A stretch of 64,000 bases of DNA from Thuidium tamariscinum (Eukaryota; Streptophyta; Bryopsida; Hypnales; Thuidiaceae). Each line of letters opens with the position of its first letter. Position 1 is the stretch's first letter. The translations under genes and the position numbers were made by a program. The stretch lies in assembly GCA_947034885.2 (NCBI GenBank), contig OX344754.2, positions 62,001 to 126,000 of the forward strand. Direction: 5' to 3'. Positions 11,370-22,803 of this stretch are shown here, piece by piece. A model generated the notes under the pieces. That model had not been told where the DNA came from. It made no database searches and worked only from the letters and a program-made list of their open reading frames with translations.

Positions 11370-12331
11370 ATGGAGTTTGTGCAATTGGAAAATGTTGACA
11401 CTGCAGAGTTGCTCACACCAGACGAGTCAACAACAACAAATCCAAAGTGAAATTACTGTGATTTCACACTCAAGATGTTGGAGGAAGGTGTATTTGCAGA
11501 CATCACGCTCAATGCCAACGGCGGCTTTGTGAAAGCATACAGAAGTGTGTTGGCGTGTGTGTCACCTATCTTCAAAACTATGTTGAAGCGCGACATCAAG
11601 GAGCATCTGACATCTCTGTCAAAGCTCTACAATTGTTCCTACTTTAATTTGCTCTATACAACAAAGAAAGTGGACGAGGATATAGTCGCAAGTTTGCTGC
11701 AGATGACAGATTTAGCGCTCTCATTGGCAGATTTGCGTTTCCTTAACATCTACAAGGTTGTCCTTGAGTACCCACTATAAGAAACTCATGTTTTAGATGA
11801 CGGATTGTAGGTGACATCTAATGTAGTAACTTGTGTTTTTATGTCAGCAATGATGTCCGCCATAACATCAAGATGTTATGGCGGACATCATTGCTGACAT
11901 AAAAACACAAGTTACTACATTAGATGTCACCTACAATCCGTCATCTAAAACATGAGTTTCTTATAGTGACCAGATGCCGCCTTTTCGAGCCGCCATTGAT
12001 AAGCATTTTGGGGAAATTTTCAAGGCCTCGGTGAAGTACCGGGTAGAAAGGAGACTCGGATATGTTCTACTATGAATCGGCTCTAGCTAGGAATTTGACA
12101 CTTGAAACCTGTTGGTACTACTACGGAAGTTCATTGATGGCAAAAGGAAGGTCATTCAAGAACAGTGCCTGTCTTGTCTGTCTGGATTACATATTGAATA
12201 ACTACCATGATGTTATCACATCCAAAGGTTTTCTTGAAGACATGAGGTGCCCTCCATTTCAATTACAGATAGTGATCACGTATGCTGGATCCCAAGATAT
12301 GCGTAAAAATGCACTTGAAAACTATCTTTGA
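11370..12331 (+). pseudogene. BTB-BACK domain gene, interrupted by a MITE
   Basis: The locus starts with ATG at 11370 (MEFVQLENVD...). After an in-frame TGA it enters a BTB/POZ domain: MLEEGVFADITLNANGGFVK, then AYRSVLACVSPIFKTMLKRD, where the D-T-L, F-AYR-VLA-SP-F pattern is diagnostic. At LEY (11770) a 196-bp MITE plus a duplicated ACC splits it. Reading resumes as QMPPFRAAIDKHFGEIFKAS, and after a frame change at about 12,060 a BACK-like helix region follows (ALARNLTLETCWYYYGSSLM, LDYILNNYHDVITSKGFL), ending in TGA at 12329-12331. BTB-BACK proteins normally act as substrate adaptors for cullin-3 ubiquitin ligases. The middle of the BTB fold is shortened, so this copy was probably defective before or soon after the MITE arrived. 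Confidence 0.75.
11773..11968. mobile_element. CACTA-type MITE, perfect 97-bp inverted repeats
   Basis: The left arm 11773-11869 and right arm 11872-11968 are exact reverse complements in my reading, with a 2-nt AA loop. The ends are CACTATAAGAAAC...GTTTCTTATAGTG. The flanking ACC at 11770-11772 is repeated at 11969-11971, the 3-bp target duplication expected of the CACTA superfamily. The terminal 13 bases equal those of the coding CACTA element starting at 57161, so it is probably a non-autonomous derivative mobilised by that family. Identical arms indicate recent origin. Confidence 0.95.
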
Positions 12332-12812
12332 ATTAAAAGACTCTGATGTGGCGATAGACCAGTCACGGAGCACAAGTTGACTCGAAGAGACTGAGGTAGG
12401 TCTGTAAGTGTGGACTATTTAAATTCAGTGGTGTCCCATGTGAACATTGGCTCCAACTTTGTGAAGAGAACTCAAGTTCAAAGATTTGGTTAGGTTGCCG
12501 TTGAATTATTGTAGACTTTACACGACGTCACACTCCATTTAAAAAATTCCTTGGGTACGATGATGCTTTTTTTTTGTGACTTCGGACACCATACCTTCAT
12601 AATTGGTTGAGCAATTCGAGTGTCCTTGACATCGTCAACTTCTCAAACTTCAAGTTTTCATTTCTTGCTCTATAATCTTGAATGGAGCCCCCTTCTATTC
12701 AGTGACTGGCTATGAGTTTTGCATTGCACAAGCAAGAGGGTCGTGGCTGCAGGTGAAGGTCCTCTTGTTGTGTAAGACGAGATCTAATCGACGAGTAAGC
12801 TCACTCGTTCAG

Positions 12813-12934
12813 GTGCTCACGGAATTCTCGCTCCTGAGTTCTGTATGCAAATTGACACTGACGCGATAAATTACAAGTTCTTGAGTGGCAAAGTTCACAT
12901 GATTCTCCTTGAAGGGGCTCACGCAAGGGACTGA
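12813..12934 (+). CDS. Probable terminal exon, unknown gene
   Basis: After a CGTTCAG acceptor ending at 12812 a clean frame encodes AHGILAPEFCMQIDTDAINY followed by KFLSGKVHMILLEGAHARD and TGA at 12932-12934. The composition is much more protein-like than the AT-rich surroundings. A candidate preceding exon ends in CTGCAG|GTGAAG at about 12751, giving a ~60-bp intron, but its phase does not match this frame cleanly, so linkage is unproven. The family is not recognised. A 111-codon frame on the opposite strand here is judged a shadow. Confidence 0.35.
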
Positions 12935-13912
12935 GTGACTCCGCAGGCTCTTCCAGCTGATGAAGCACATTGAACGTGCACTGTGACCGCAGAGATGGAG
13001 ACCGAATCGATAGCTATCGTGGTAAGGGTAGGTCACTTCCCGCATTTTACAAACCACGTGCAGCATAATGTAGCATAGGTTTAATTGTTTCAAGGTAAAA
13101 TTTATAAAGGATTTACAAATAAAGTAGGGGACTTTCAAAGTCAAGGTTGCATTATAAGTAAAATAGGTAGCTAAAAAATCTCAAGTATTACAAAATTTTA
13201 CATATAATTTAAGGACTAGAAATTAGGATATTGGAAATTGTATTTAGTAGGGTCAATTTTATTTAGAGCCGGTTGTACAAAGTAGTCAAAGTATAAAGGT
13301 GGTACACAATATTTGCATAGCTAGATATACAAAGTAGTTAGTGTATAAAGTTGGTACACAATGTTTGTATAGCTGGTACATTCAATTTTTGGATTCTTGT
13401 GTATTGCAAGTGGTAAAATTGTCGCACTAGTTCACTTGACTAAATTTTAAATACAAAAAAAGAGTGTGATAACGGAAAAAAATATTGAGCCCAATAAACA
13501 TTCTAACTTTTCATTCAAATTTCCTTAATCTTCTCTCTAACCTTCTTGCTTTTAACTTTCTCTTTGATTCACTTTTTTCCCTTATAAAGAAAATATCCTA
13601 GAAAAAATACTTTCACCTACATTATATAAGTAAGTATAGAGTGCCATAATATAGGACATTTTCACAAATTATGTAAATATAGGGGACCATTTATTCAAGC
13701 CTTCAAAGTAAATAGCCCCCCAAAAAATACCCCCTTGCCGCACGGGGGGGTATAAAACATACAAAGAGTGACCCACCCGAGATCGTGGTAAGGGTTTGGT
13801 TTGTATTTCAAGGTTGTGAGCTCCTTTGAAGACAATCTTGTGAACACTGCCATTTAAGGACACGTAAATTCTTGTGTATCAACTCGAAAATACAAAACTC
13901 CGGAGCTAGCAT
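12935..13912. other. AT-rich spacer with decayed repeat
   Basis: No gene is seen. 13,610-13,780 contains CCTACATTATATAAGTAAG, the TGCCATAATATAGGAC block and a C-rich/G-rich pair (CCCCCTTGCCGCACGGGGGG) that recur in inverted orientation at 18,190-18,260 and, weakly, at 7,640-7,790. This looks like one decayed transposon-related family. Confidence 0.45.
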
Positions 13913-14159
13913 CACTACAAAAAAGGAGGGGTATAAGTAACTGCGATCTATGACTGTAAACCAATCATTCCGGACAAAAATGACTGCGTCGCGACTCGAG
14001 GCTCTGGAGTCATTGTGGATAAGTCATTCTTTAAATGACTGCAACCTTATTATCACCATCCATTTTAGACTTGGATGGAAAATGGATGAGGGGGTCTACA
14101 TGGACGATGAGGTAGATAAGCAAATTTTTAGAAAAGATTGGGCAGCTGCCCATTTTTAA

Positions 14160-14520
14160 AGAAATTTTGCTAACATAGATGTCCACATCAACCAATTGTG
14201 CAGTCATTTTGTAGTCGTGATATAGTCCAAGCATTGTTGACGTGGACATCCACGTGAGAGTCACATATAAGTCATTGTGAAGTCATTATATAGTCATTTT
14301 GCAGTTGTAATATTGTATGTAGGTTGCTGACGTCAGAGTCATGTGTAAGTCATTATGAAGTTATCATGCAGTCATTTTGTAGTTATAATATAGTCTAAGT
14401 ACTGCTAACATGCACAACCACGTCAGAGTCACATGTAAGTCACTGTGAAGTCATTTTATAGTCATTCAGAAGTTGTGATGAATGTTAAGATGGACTGCCA
14501 CATAGCAAGTCATTTCATAG
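14160..14520. repeat. Subterminal tandem repeats of the CACTA-like element (left)
   Basis: Degenerate units of roughly 80-115 bp are built on AGTCATTTTG.AGTTGTAATAT, followed by GTCAGAGTCACATGTAAGTC. At least four units are present. They lie about 250 bp inside the left terminus. Confidence 0.75.
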
Positions 14521-15320
14521 TGATTTCTCAGTAATGTAGAGTTAGGGTTCAAATCACTCTTTAAGGATGTTGAAAGTTATTTTTTATTTGTAGCAATGTG
14601 TGCAAGAAAAATGTATTAACAATTATATGAGCAATAGTCATTCTACAATCATATATGAATACACTCAAAATTTCACAATTATACACCGTACACAATAAAT
14701 ATGCAATACACAATGCACCTTACACAATATACCATATGCCAAACACAATTCACCAAATGCCACACACCATACACCATACACCATATACCAAGGCTTATTT
14801 ATTGCCACTTAGTGTGTGAGTATGAATAGAACAAAGGACAAGCCTTTTATAGAAGTAGGATAGTATTTGGCAAGACAAAACTTGTGGGATATATAAAAAA
14901 CGCAAACATTATATTACAAATAATATTTCAAACTTCATTGAGGCATAGTACATTCACTTTTTTCAATGAACTTTGAACTACTGAAATTTGAAAAATCATT
15001 TTCATTTTCATCTCCAAAAATCCATTTCAGATTTTGAGCTTCAAATCAAAAGTTATAGACAAAGTTGCTAAACAATTTAGAAAGGGTTTAGGGTTAACTA
15101 AGGCTCTAGAGTAGTAATAGCGTAGGTATGTAGTAGTAGAGTAGTTGTGCATTAGTCCAAATCAAACTTCTAAGTAGTCGTTTGGCAGTCATAGGAAGTC
15201 GTTTGGTAGTCACACAAAGTCATTCAATAGTATAACCCTCGAGTGGTGATGTTGTCATTTGCGTTAAGGAAAAATGGGACTTAACAATTGCTCTTGTTTT
15301 CTTCCTAAATACTTTAGTGT

Positions 15321-15527
15321 ATGTTTATTGAAACCCCTAAAGTGTTCAAAACTAGTGCAACAATAGTGGCACACATTTCTAGAAGTATTGGTGGCATGTC
15401 AATAGGAATTTTAGCAAATCATACAATTGGACTTTTAGAAAGAAAATATTGTACAACATCAAAGACAAAGGCCACTAACAATGCATCATTTGAAGAAAAA
15501 AAAGTAGAAAGAAGAGTATTTTATTAA
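15321..15527 (+). CDS. Short frame inside the CACTA-like element
   Basis: A 68-codon frame (MFIETPKVFKTSATIVAHIS..., GILANHTIGLLERKYC) lies in the middle of the 13,913-17,580 element. The Ser/Ile/Gly-rich first half looks protein-like, but no domain is recognised and the length is not exceptional for this composition. It may be a relic of a captured or internal transposon exon. It ends in TAA; if that were read through, the next stop is TGA eight codons later. Confidence 0.2.
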   Translation: MFIETPKVFKTSATIVAHISRSIGGMSIGILANHTIGLLERKYCTTSKTKATNNASFEEKKVERRVFY

Positions 15528-16589
15528 GAAAATTATTTTAAAAAGAAATGAAAAAGATAAACCTCAAGGGGGGTAGGCACTTTATGTATTTATATTGTGA
15601 GCCAAAGCTCTATAAAGATTTTGGACCCCTCATTTCTTAAATATTGATGCCATGGTTACGAAATTGTATTTTCTATAACTGTTTCAATTAAAACACACAT
15701 CATCATGACTCATTTCAATTCATTTTTCAATCTATCTTAAAAGTCATATTATATATTATTTGAAGTGAAATTTTTGACAATAGAAATCTAATATAGTCAT
15801 TATCAATCAAAGATCAAAATTATTGGTTGAATTTTTATAGTTTATTAAAAAATTAATAAGGGGTCAAAAATCACTTTATTGCATATGATATACAAAATTT
15901 CTATAGATTTATCCTCCTAAGAAATAAACTAGGACTACAAAATTGAAAAGAATTAAAGATAACCCGTCGTACATTATTCTTGTATTATACATAAGGGGCA
16001 TTGGCAATAAAACAACTTAGATTCTCAAAAGATGGATTTTGTAAATATATCAAATTATACAAAGACTTTGGAGAATAAAAAATTATAAGAATTAAGCATA
16101 GAAAATTTTAGGTTGTGTTCGATTTTAAGAAAAAATCACAATGTATATGAAGAATTAAAACATTTATGCATAGTTTTAAAACTTTTATATATTTAATTTT
16201 TTCTAATTAAAATTAATTAATTTTTTAAATGTAAAATATTGGGTATCTTGTTCTATAATATGTTTATTAAAAAAATTCATATAATTAATTTTCTTAATGC
16301 CATTATTGTCTTCAAAGAATATTAGTTTCATATATGTAATTACAATTTTGGATTCTTTGTTAAAAGGGCTTCAAGAATTTTCTACATTTAAACAAATTAT
16401 GTTCCTTAAAATTAGACTAAAATGCATTATAAATGATTCTAATTAGAGCCATATAATATGGGAGTTGCTTATCCAGTAAGATAATTTATTAGCTTAAAAA
16501 GGATATTAGAGTATGAGTGTTGAAAAATCCCAAAGGATCATTGCAAGAATCATTGTACTTTTTTAGTGCATTTTAGCATTAAGCACATT

Positions 16590-17370
16590 TTAAAAGTATT
16601 TAAGTCATTTTCAAGTCACGTAGTAGCCATGTGTAGTTGCATTGCACTAACACAAGGGCGACTGAAGTCCATATCAACAAATTGTCTTATCCATATTTTC
16701 TATATAAAAATCTTGACTTAGCTATAAAAGGAATATTTAAGTCATTTTGGAATCACGTAGCAATGATGTGCAATTGCATTATAGTCACACACACGAGAAT
16801 GACTGAAGTTCACATTAGCAAATTGTCCTATCCATCTTTATATAGAAAATCTTCACTTAGCTTTACAAAAGACACTTTTATATAGAAACGATTCACTTGG
16901 TATTAAATATGACACTTGAATCATTTTGGAGTCACGTAGAAGTGATGTGCAGTCACATTGTAGTCGCACAAAAATGACTAAAGTCCACGTCATCAAATTG
17001 CCCTATCCATTTTTTATATAGAACATATTCACTTTGCTTTAAAAGGGACACTTAGGTCATTTTGGAGTCACGTAGTAGTGATGTGCGGTTGCATTGTAGT
17101 CACATAAGAATGACAGAAGTCCACGTTAGCAAATTGCCCTATCCATTTTATATATAGAAAATCTTTACTTGGCTTTAAAAAAGACACTTAAGTCATTTGC
17201 GAGTCACGCACTAGTGATGTGCAGTTGCATTATAGTCACGCAAGAATGACTAAAGCCCATGTCAAGAAACTGCCCTGCCCGTCCTCTGTATAAGAAAATC
17301 TGAATTTGGCTTTTTGGAGTCATTCAAGTCATTTTGGAGTCGTGGAATAGTGATGCGCAGTCATAGTTCA
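16590..17370. repeat. Subterminal tandem repeats of the CACTA-like element (right)
   Basis: Six diverged units contain GGAGTCACGTAG.AGTGATGTGC, a GACTGAAGTCCACGT block, and CCCTATCC followed by TTTATATAGAAAATC. GTCACGTAG-type anchors fall near 16615, 16752, 16931, 17068, 17202 and 17339, giving a usual period of about 137 bp with one longer unit of about 179 bp. The array ends about 200 bp inside the right terminus. Confidence 0.85.
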
Positions 17371-17580
17371 TAACACCAAGTAGTTGTTCATGATTTTGGC
17401 ATCCATATTAGATACCTCTTATTCCCCCTTGTATTGTGAATGTCATTTTTCAATGAAAAATGACTTTAACCATTGGATAGTGCAAATTTGGTGCAATTAC
17501 TGAATCAACAGTCATTTTCTAGTAAAACCGGACAAGCAGTCATTCCTTGGAGTCATTTTTAGCCTTGTTTTATTGCAGTG

Positions 17581-18834
17581 CATGGATTCCATTTTACGAG
17601 CACCAGAACTTGTGCAAGCCCATCTCAAACTACAAGTGGTCTGGACTTCATCAACAACCACAACCCTCTTGCCTCTGCGTGCAATGCAAAGTACAAATTC
17701 AACTGATCTATGAATAGATGGGGCTTTCATTCAAATTTATCTACATAATTGTAGTTAACAATAATTTGAAAATTGAGAAGTTCATGCTTCCAAGGACACC
17801 GGAACTGCGGCTCACTGAGCAAGTTACAAAGTTTTGGTGTTCATTGCTGCAGGAAATTCTTCAACTTCAGCCATTGGCTATCCTTCTAGGCATCTTCTGC
17901 GAAAAGAGCTCCTTCAGTTAGAACTGACTTTTGCCATAGGAATACCATGATGGCAAGTGAAGCAATTACTTAGGATTTGCTTCACTTCCAGAATTCCATA
18001 ATTTGTTTGTATATGATTGAGTTGACCTAATGAGAAAACTGAGCATTGAGGAAGACCTTCATTCCTAGTATACAACTCTATCAATGGCCATTAGTGACCG
18101 CACTATACTTTGATTTGGAGTTTCTATGATTGAACCTCACATTCTAAAATGCTAGATTTCATGAGAGGGAACAAAGCAAATACCCCGGGGAGGACACTTC
18201 TTGTATATTTGGGGGACCTACATGCGGCGGTGGGGTATTTTTAGGGGGGCTATCAATTACTTGTAATCATTACTTGGCAACATTAAAAGAGCCCCTATTT
18301 TATCATAAAGCGGAACAATCAGCCATATTATCATCCCTATTTTATTTTTGAAACACTTTGCCTTTTTAATGTCCTGTATTTTATATGTAAATGTCTTATA
18401 CATTTTACCTAAGATTATTTAAATGTATCCTATATTTCGCCGCACGTAAGTTATTAAACAACGGGAAGTGTCTTCCTCTAGACAACTTAGAACCCATCAA
18501 CAATCCTTCTTTTTAAGTATTTTTAGTGAAGTGGCATGATCGTGGAAAACCATCATTGTTGGCTAGAGAGAAGTCATTGTCTACTACTAATGTCTTGAAA
18601 GTAACATTATATTTTCATTCACTTTATGATTTCATTTACATTTTTTGATCTTTCAATTCCAAAAGAATTTGTAGAGAAGCAAATGACTGATTAGGTAAAA
18701 TTTCTTGAACCATAATCTCTTGCAATACAAAGAGAAATTGCAAATCATCAGGCATGTTGGAATTAGGAATGCATCTAATTGTTCAAACTATATGCATACA
18801 CGTGATCGAGAATCTCAGTCTTTGTAATGAGAAG
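17581..18834. other. Flank of CACTA-like element, no firm gene
   Basis: 17,581-17,715 directly after the element has protein-like readings in more than one frame, for example LDFINNHNPLASACNAKYKF ending in TGA. The pre-insertion site may therefore have been coding, but no match on the left flank confirms this. 18,190-18,260 holds the G-rich repeat shared with 13.7 kb. The rest is AT-rich without features. Confidence 0.3.
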
Positions 18835-19165
18835 AATTCTTCCTTGAAATGGAAAAAAATATGGATAATTTGAAGAGCACTGCCTATATTATGTCTCGTG
18901 AAATTCAAAACTAAGAAAATTGTTTCGTAAATATGGTCAATTTCATTATTGATAGAGAATGGAAAATACAATGAAAAGAGCTCTTTTTTACTAATTTCGT
19001 AAAAATAGTAAGGAAATTCAGAAAATGAGAATGAGACATCCATTTATTCTCTAAGTCAAGGTCTTTCTTTTCCAACAAATTTAATCTTTGGAAAAAATAA
19101 ATTCTATTCTCTACACTTGCGCAAAGTCAGCCACTTTGACGACATGTGGAGGGTGAACAATATAG
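18835..19165 (+). repeat. Long inverted repeat, left arm
   Basis: This arm pairs with 21,565-21,870 in reverse orientation. The best-conserved part is 19,053-19,165 (AAGGTCTTTCTTTTCC, CACTTGCGCAAAGTCAGCC, ACTTTGACGACATGTGGAGG); the rest is diverged. The arms are about 300-330 bp and the spacing about 2.4 kb. Either a fold-back-type element or two opposed copies of one repeat would explain it. Confidence 0.7.
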
Positions 19166-21564
19166 TATTTTCAAATTTGTACAATTCTGCAATGCTCGGA
19201 AGACTATATTAATTTGAATTTTAATGAAGTAGTGGAATACTCTTGATCTAATAAACTTACTTGGAAGTGAACTTTAACGACCACAGACATTTGCAATGAA
19301 TGGCTAATTCAACTACGATTCTCTTTCATATTGCATGTCGAAATATTTTTCTAGTACAACTAGGAAGTAATTACCTATTGCTATAATTGAAATTCATACT
19401 CATTGTGAATATTACTATTTTAAAGATACTCCTATTTTTTGCATTCACTAATTCAGAATGGATATCTGTAAGGCACAGCTTGCCTTGTCATATTCATACA
19501 TTTGTGGGACTTCTTGTTTTCAGATGAAGAAAACATTGAGCACCTCATTTTGAAGAAGTTGAAAGAAAAGGATGGAGAAATGTCTTCTTAATAGACTTAT
19601 AGCTTGAAGAAAGATGAATTAGAAATTTAATAATCCTATTTGGTATAAAAATGTTAGTAATCATTCATCAAAATGATTCTAGCATGCATTGTAGCCATTC
19701 ATAAAAAATAAGCTTCGATTTGGTAATCACTTTGTATAATTGGCAGAGGTAGAATTCCAAAGATGTAGTTCTCCATTGGATGGTTTTCTATTCGAGAGAA
19801 ACTATATGTCAGAACACCTATTTTGAAAACTCTACCCTTTCTTTTCCTTTTCCTACTAAAAGAAATATTTCACGTCCAAGGCATATTCTATTGGAAGGTG
19901 AAATCATTGGCAATGTACATTTTTTTGGGTTGAATGATCTCGTAACTTAAAAGTTCTCAAAAATAATTATACAAAATACAACTAAAAATACCAAGATTTC
20001 TTTCAATTGTCTTCATAATGAAGGTGTTCTTTTATTACCATTCCAATTGAAGGAAGACAATAATTGTACTAAAGGTAGTCCACTTACCTCGTACACAAAC
20101 TTGTCTTAGTAGTATAAACAAAAAATTAGTGTTACCTCACAATATTATTTTGTGGAAATGAGCACAATAGAGTACTACTCCAATCGACTTTCATGTAAAA
20201 TATAATTGCGATTTCAGTGGAATCGCGGAACAACACTATTTGAATACATTAAGGTACAACCCACAATGCTTGTGTGTGAGCATGGACATGCAAGCATGTG
20301 AGCTTCTAATGTGTACATAAGTACATATACTTCCACCTTTGAAGGTGGTCATAGTAAAAATACCTATAATATATTAGGTACTGCCTACATTAAAAAAACA
20401 CTCTCATTTATATAGAAGGTTCCTATATTATAAGCATCTAATAATTATACTATATGCGCATCATCTTTGAGGTTCATGAACTCCCACTTCTATGCTCACA
20501 TACTAGCAACTGTGAAGGTACAACTAGTATGAATCAAGGGATAGTAGAACGTACATGATTTGGACAATCTCTTACTACAATAAATAAATGAATTAATTTT
20601 GTACATGACAATTAAATAGTGGCATTCATTGGACCATTAAGGTAGTAAGAACAGTCTATTACCATTTGCTATCCAATTCCATTAGTACACTAGTCTAATT
20701 GTGTCACCTACTTTTGGCCCACATTTCATCTAGAATAATCTTCGAATCTATTTACTTCATATTATGAAGTCAGAGAAATCAATGATCACTGGATAACGTA
20801 TCATTGACTCTATTCATAGTGAATATTTAGTACTTGATTTGGCGGTTTTAGATTGTTGAGGGATAGTTAATGTCTGAATTCCATAGGTGGTTACTTTAGT
20901 AATTTCAAGGCTCACTACTAACATCAAAGATTCATGAAATTGACAATTATTTTGATTGGAAAATTACAATTATTCCACTTGGTTTTGACGAAAGAAACAA
21001 GTTGTACACCTTTAAAAAATACATACCTCTTTTGTAATTGATTCCAAGATAGTCATAACTCAATCACGGTGTTAATAGGCTAACCTAACATAATTGCATA
21101 TAAGAAGTCAGGCTAATTTTGAAACACCATAATTTCGTTTTGAAATAATAATTCAACTCCAAACCTACAGCATTAAATGAAACTGTGTACATTGAATACA
21201 AAGATTTCCATCAAAAGTAAGAATTGGCCATGTGGAAGGGTGATTGCAAGAAACACTTGTCCTATTTTTTGTCCCCTTGACCTCCAACAGGTAGTTTTTT
21301 GCTCATAACTTTTGCATTGTTTTCCCTATCAACTTGAAATTTGGAACGAAGGTGAACAAAAAAGTTTTATATGTTGCGTAATTTTTTTAGTTTTTTAAAA
21401 ATTAGTTTACTATTTTTAAAGTGCCCCCGATTGGCTGTCTACCTTGGCCATTTCGGGGGTTTTTAGTCCTATTTTTGACCCAAAAATGCAAATTTTGAGC
21501 TGAAAATTGGCATGCAAGGACCTCACCTAAAGTTACACAAGACCACAAAGAGATTTTTTGAAAA
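19166..21564. other. AT-rich spacer between inverted arms
   Basis: No gene or domain is recognised. The part nearest the right arm (21,230-21,560) includes a G/C cluster around CGATTGGCTGTCTACC that stands out from the AT background, but it has no coding signature. Confidence 0.5.
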
Positions 21565-21870
21565 AACTATATTGTTCAACCTCCACATGTCGTCAAAGTG
21601 GCTGACTTTGCGCAAGTGTAGAGAATAGAATTTATTTTTCCCAAAGATGAAATTTGTTGGAAAAGAAAGACCTTTACTTGAAGAAAAAACGGATTTTTCA
21701 TTTTCATTTTTTGAATTTTTTTACTATTTTTACCAAATTAGTGAAAAAAGAGCTATTTTCATTGTATTTTCCATTGTCTATAACATTTAGAGAAAAAAAT
21801 TCTTAGGTCTGCATTTCAAGAGATATAATATTCTCATTGCTCTTCAAATTATCCATATTTTTTTCAATTT
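21565..21870 (-). repeat. Long inverted repeat, right arm
   Basis: This is the reverse-complement partner of 18,835-19,165, with GGCTGACTTTGCGCAAGTG and GGAAAAGAAAGACCTTTACT as landmarks. Divergence and indels increase away from 21,570-21,680. Confidence 0.7.
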
Positions 21871-22232
21871 AAAAAAAAATTATTTCAAAGGGTCATAGGA
21901 CTCACAGGACTCATTGATTTTGAGCCATTTTGAGCCAAAATCGGTAAGTGTTTCTTGCAACGACCCGGAAAGACTTTTTGGTGATGCAATTTGACTACAA
22001 AAATGAGTTGAAAACCATTTCTAATGATTGGAATTGCACGCGCAGAGAAGGCCTATTTGCATGAATGTGGAGGACATGAAATAATGCATTTTTAAGTTTC
22101 CTTTGCTAGGAAGATGTATACCTATTAAGAGAAGATACCATAGAAATGTCGGCTACAAAAAATGAATTCTAACCGCTCAATAGTACTAAAAGCCCCAGTG
22201 TGTCAAAGTGTGGGACATTAACCCCTAAAAGC

Positions 22233-22803
22233 CCAAGGGGTTAGGACAAAATACGAATGTGTTATAAAATATAAGCGTTACAACTTTTTGGAAGTTCGTA
22301 TCAAAGAAGATAATGTAAGGCACAAGAAGTAGAAAGTATCCATACAGTCGAAATCTAAAAAATATTTATAGATTATGTTTAAATGAATTTTGAAAATATA
22401 ACTTCAAAATTCCACCAGAAATACAATTTCTATTTTCAAGATTTGAAATTTTTTTTTCGGTCATAAAATTTATGTATTTTTATTGATTTATAAAAAAATG
22501 AAAAATATTCAACCTCCAAACCCCAAGGGATTAAGAAAAAATACGAATGTGTTATAAAATATAAGCTTTACAAATTTTTTGAAGTTAGCATCAAAGAAGG
22601 TAATGTAAAGCATAGACATTAGGAAGAATTCATATGATCAAAATTAAGAAACTATTTATAGATTCTCTTCAAATGAGTATCGAAGATATAACTTCCAAAA
22701 TTCACCGAACATACAATTTCTATTCTTAGGATTTGAAATATTTTATCATTGGTCAAAATTGTGTTTTTTATTGATTTGTCAGAAAATAAAAAATATTTAT
22801 GAA
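22233..22803 (+). repeat. Direct tandem duplication, ~291-bp period
   Basis: Two adjacent units start at CCCAAGGG.TTA. Each contains ATACGAATGTGTTATAAAAT (at 22251 and 22542), then ATTTATAGATT, ATATAACTTC and ATACAATTTCTATT in the same order. The units differ at many positions, so the duplication is not recent. It is non-coding. Confidence 0.85.

Larger units (their letters stand above)
13913..17580. mobile_element. Non-autonomous CACTA-like element, ~3.7 kb
   Basis: The left end is CACTACAAAAAAGGAGG at 13913. The right end, read on the opposite strand from 17580, is CACTGCAATAAAACAAGG, an imperfect terminal inverted repeat. The 3 bases before the left end (CAT, 13910-13912) recur directly after the right end (17581-17583), the expected CACTA target duplication. 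Both ends are rich in AGTCATT words in direct and inverted order, like the subterminal repeats that bind CACTA transposases. No transposase domain is visible inside, so it must rely on a partner. Its termini differ from those of the element at 57161, so it belongs to another CACTA family. Confidence 0.8.
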
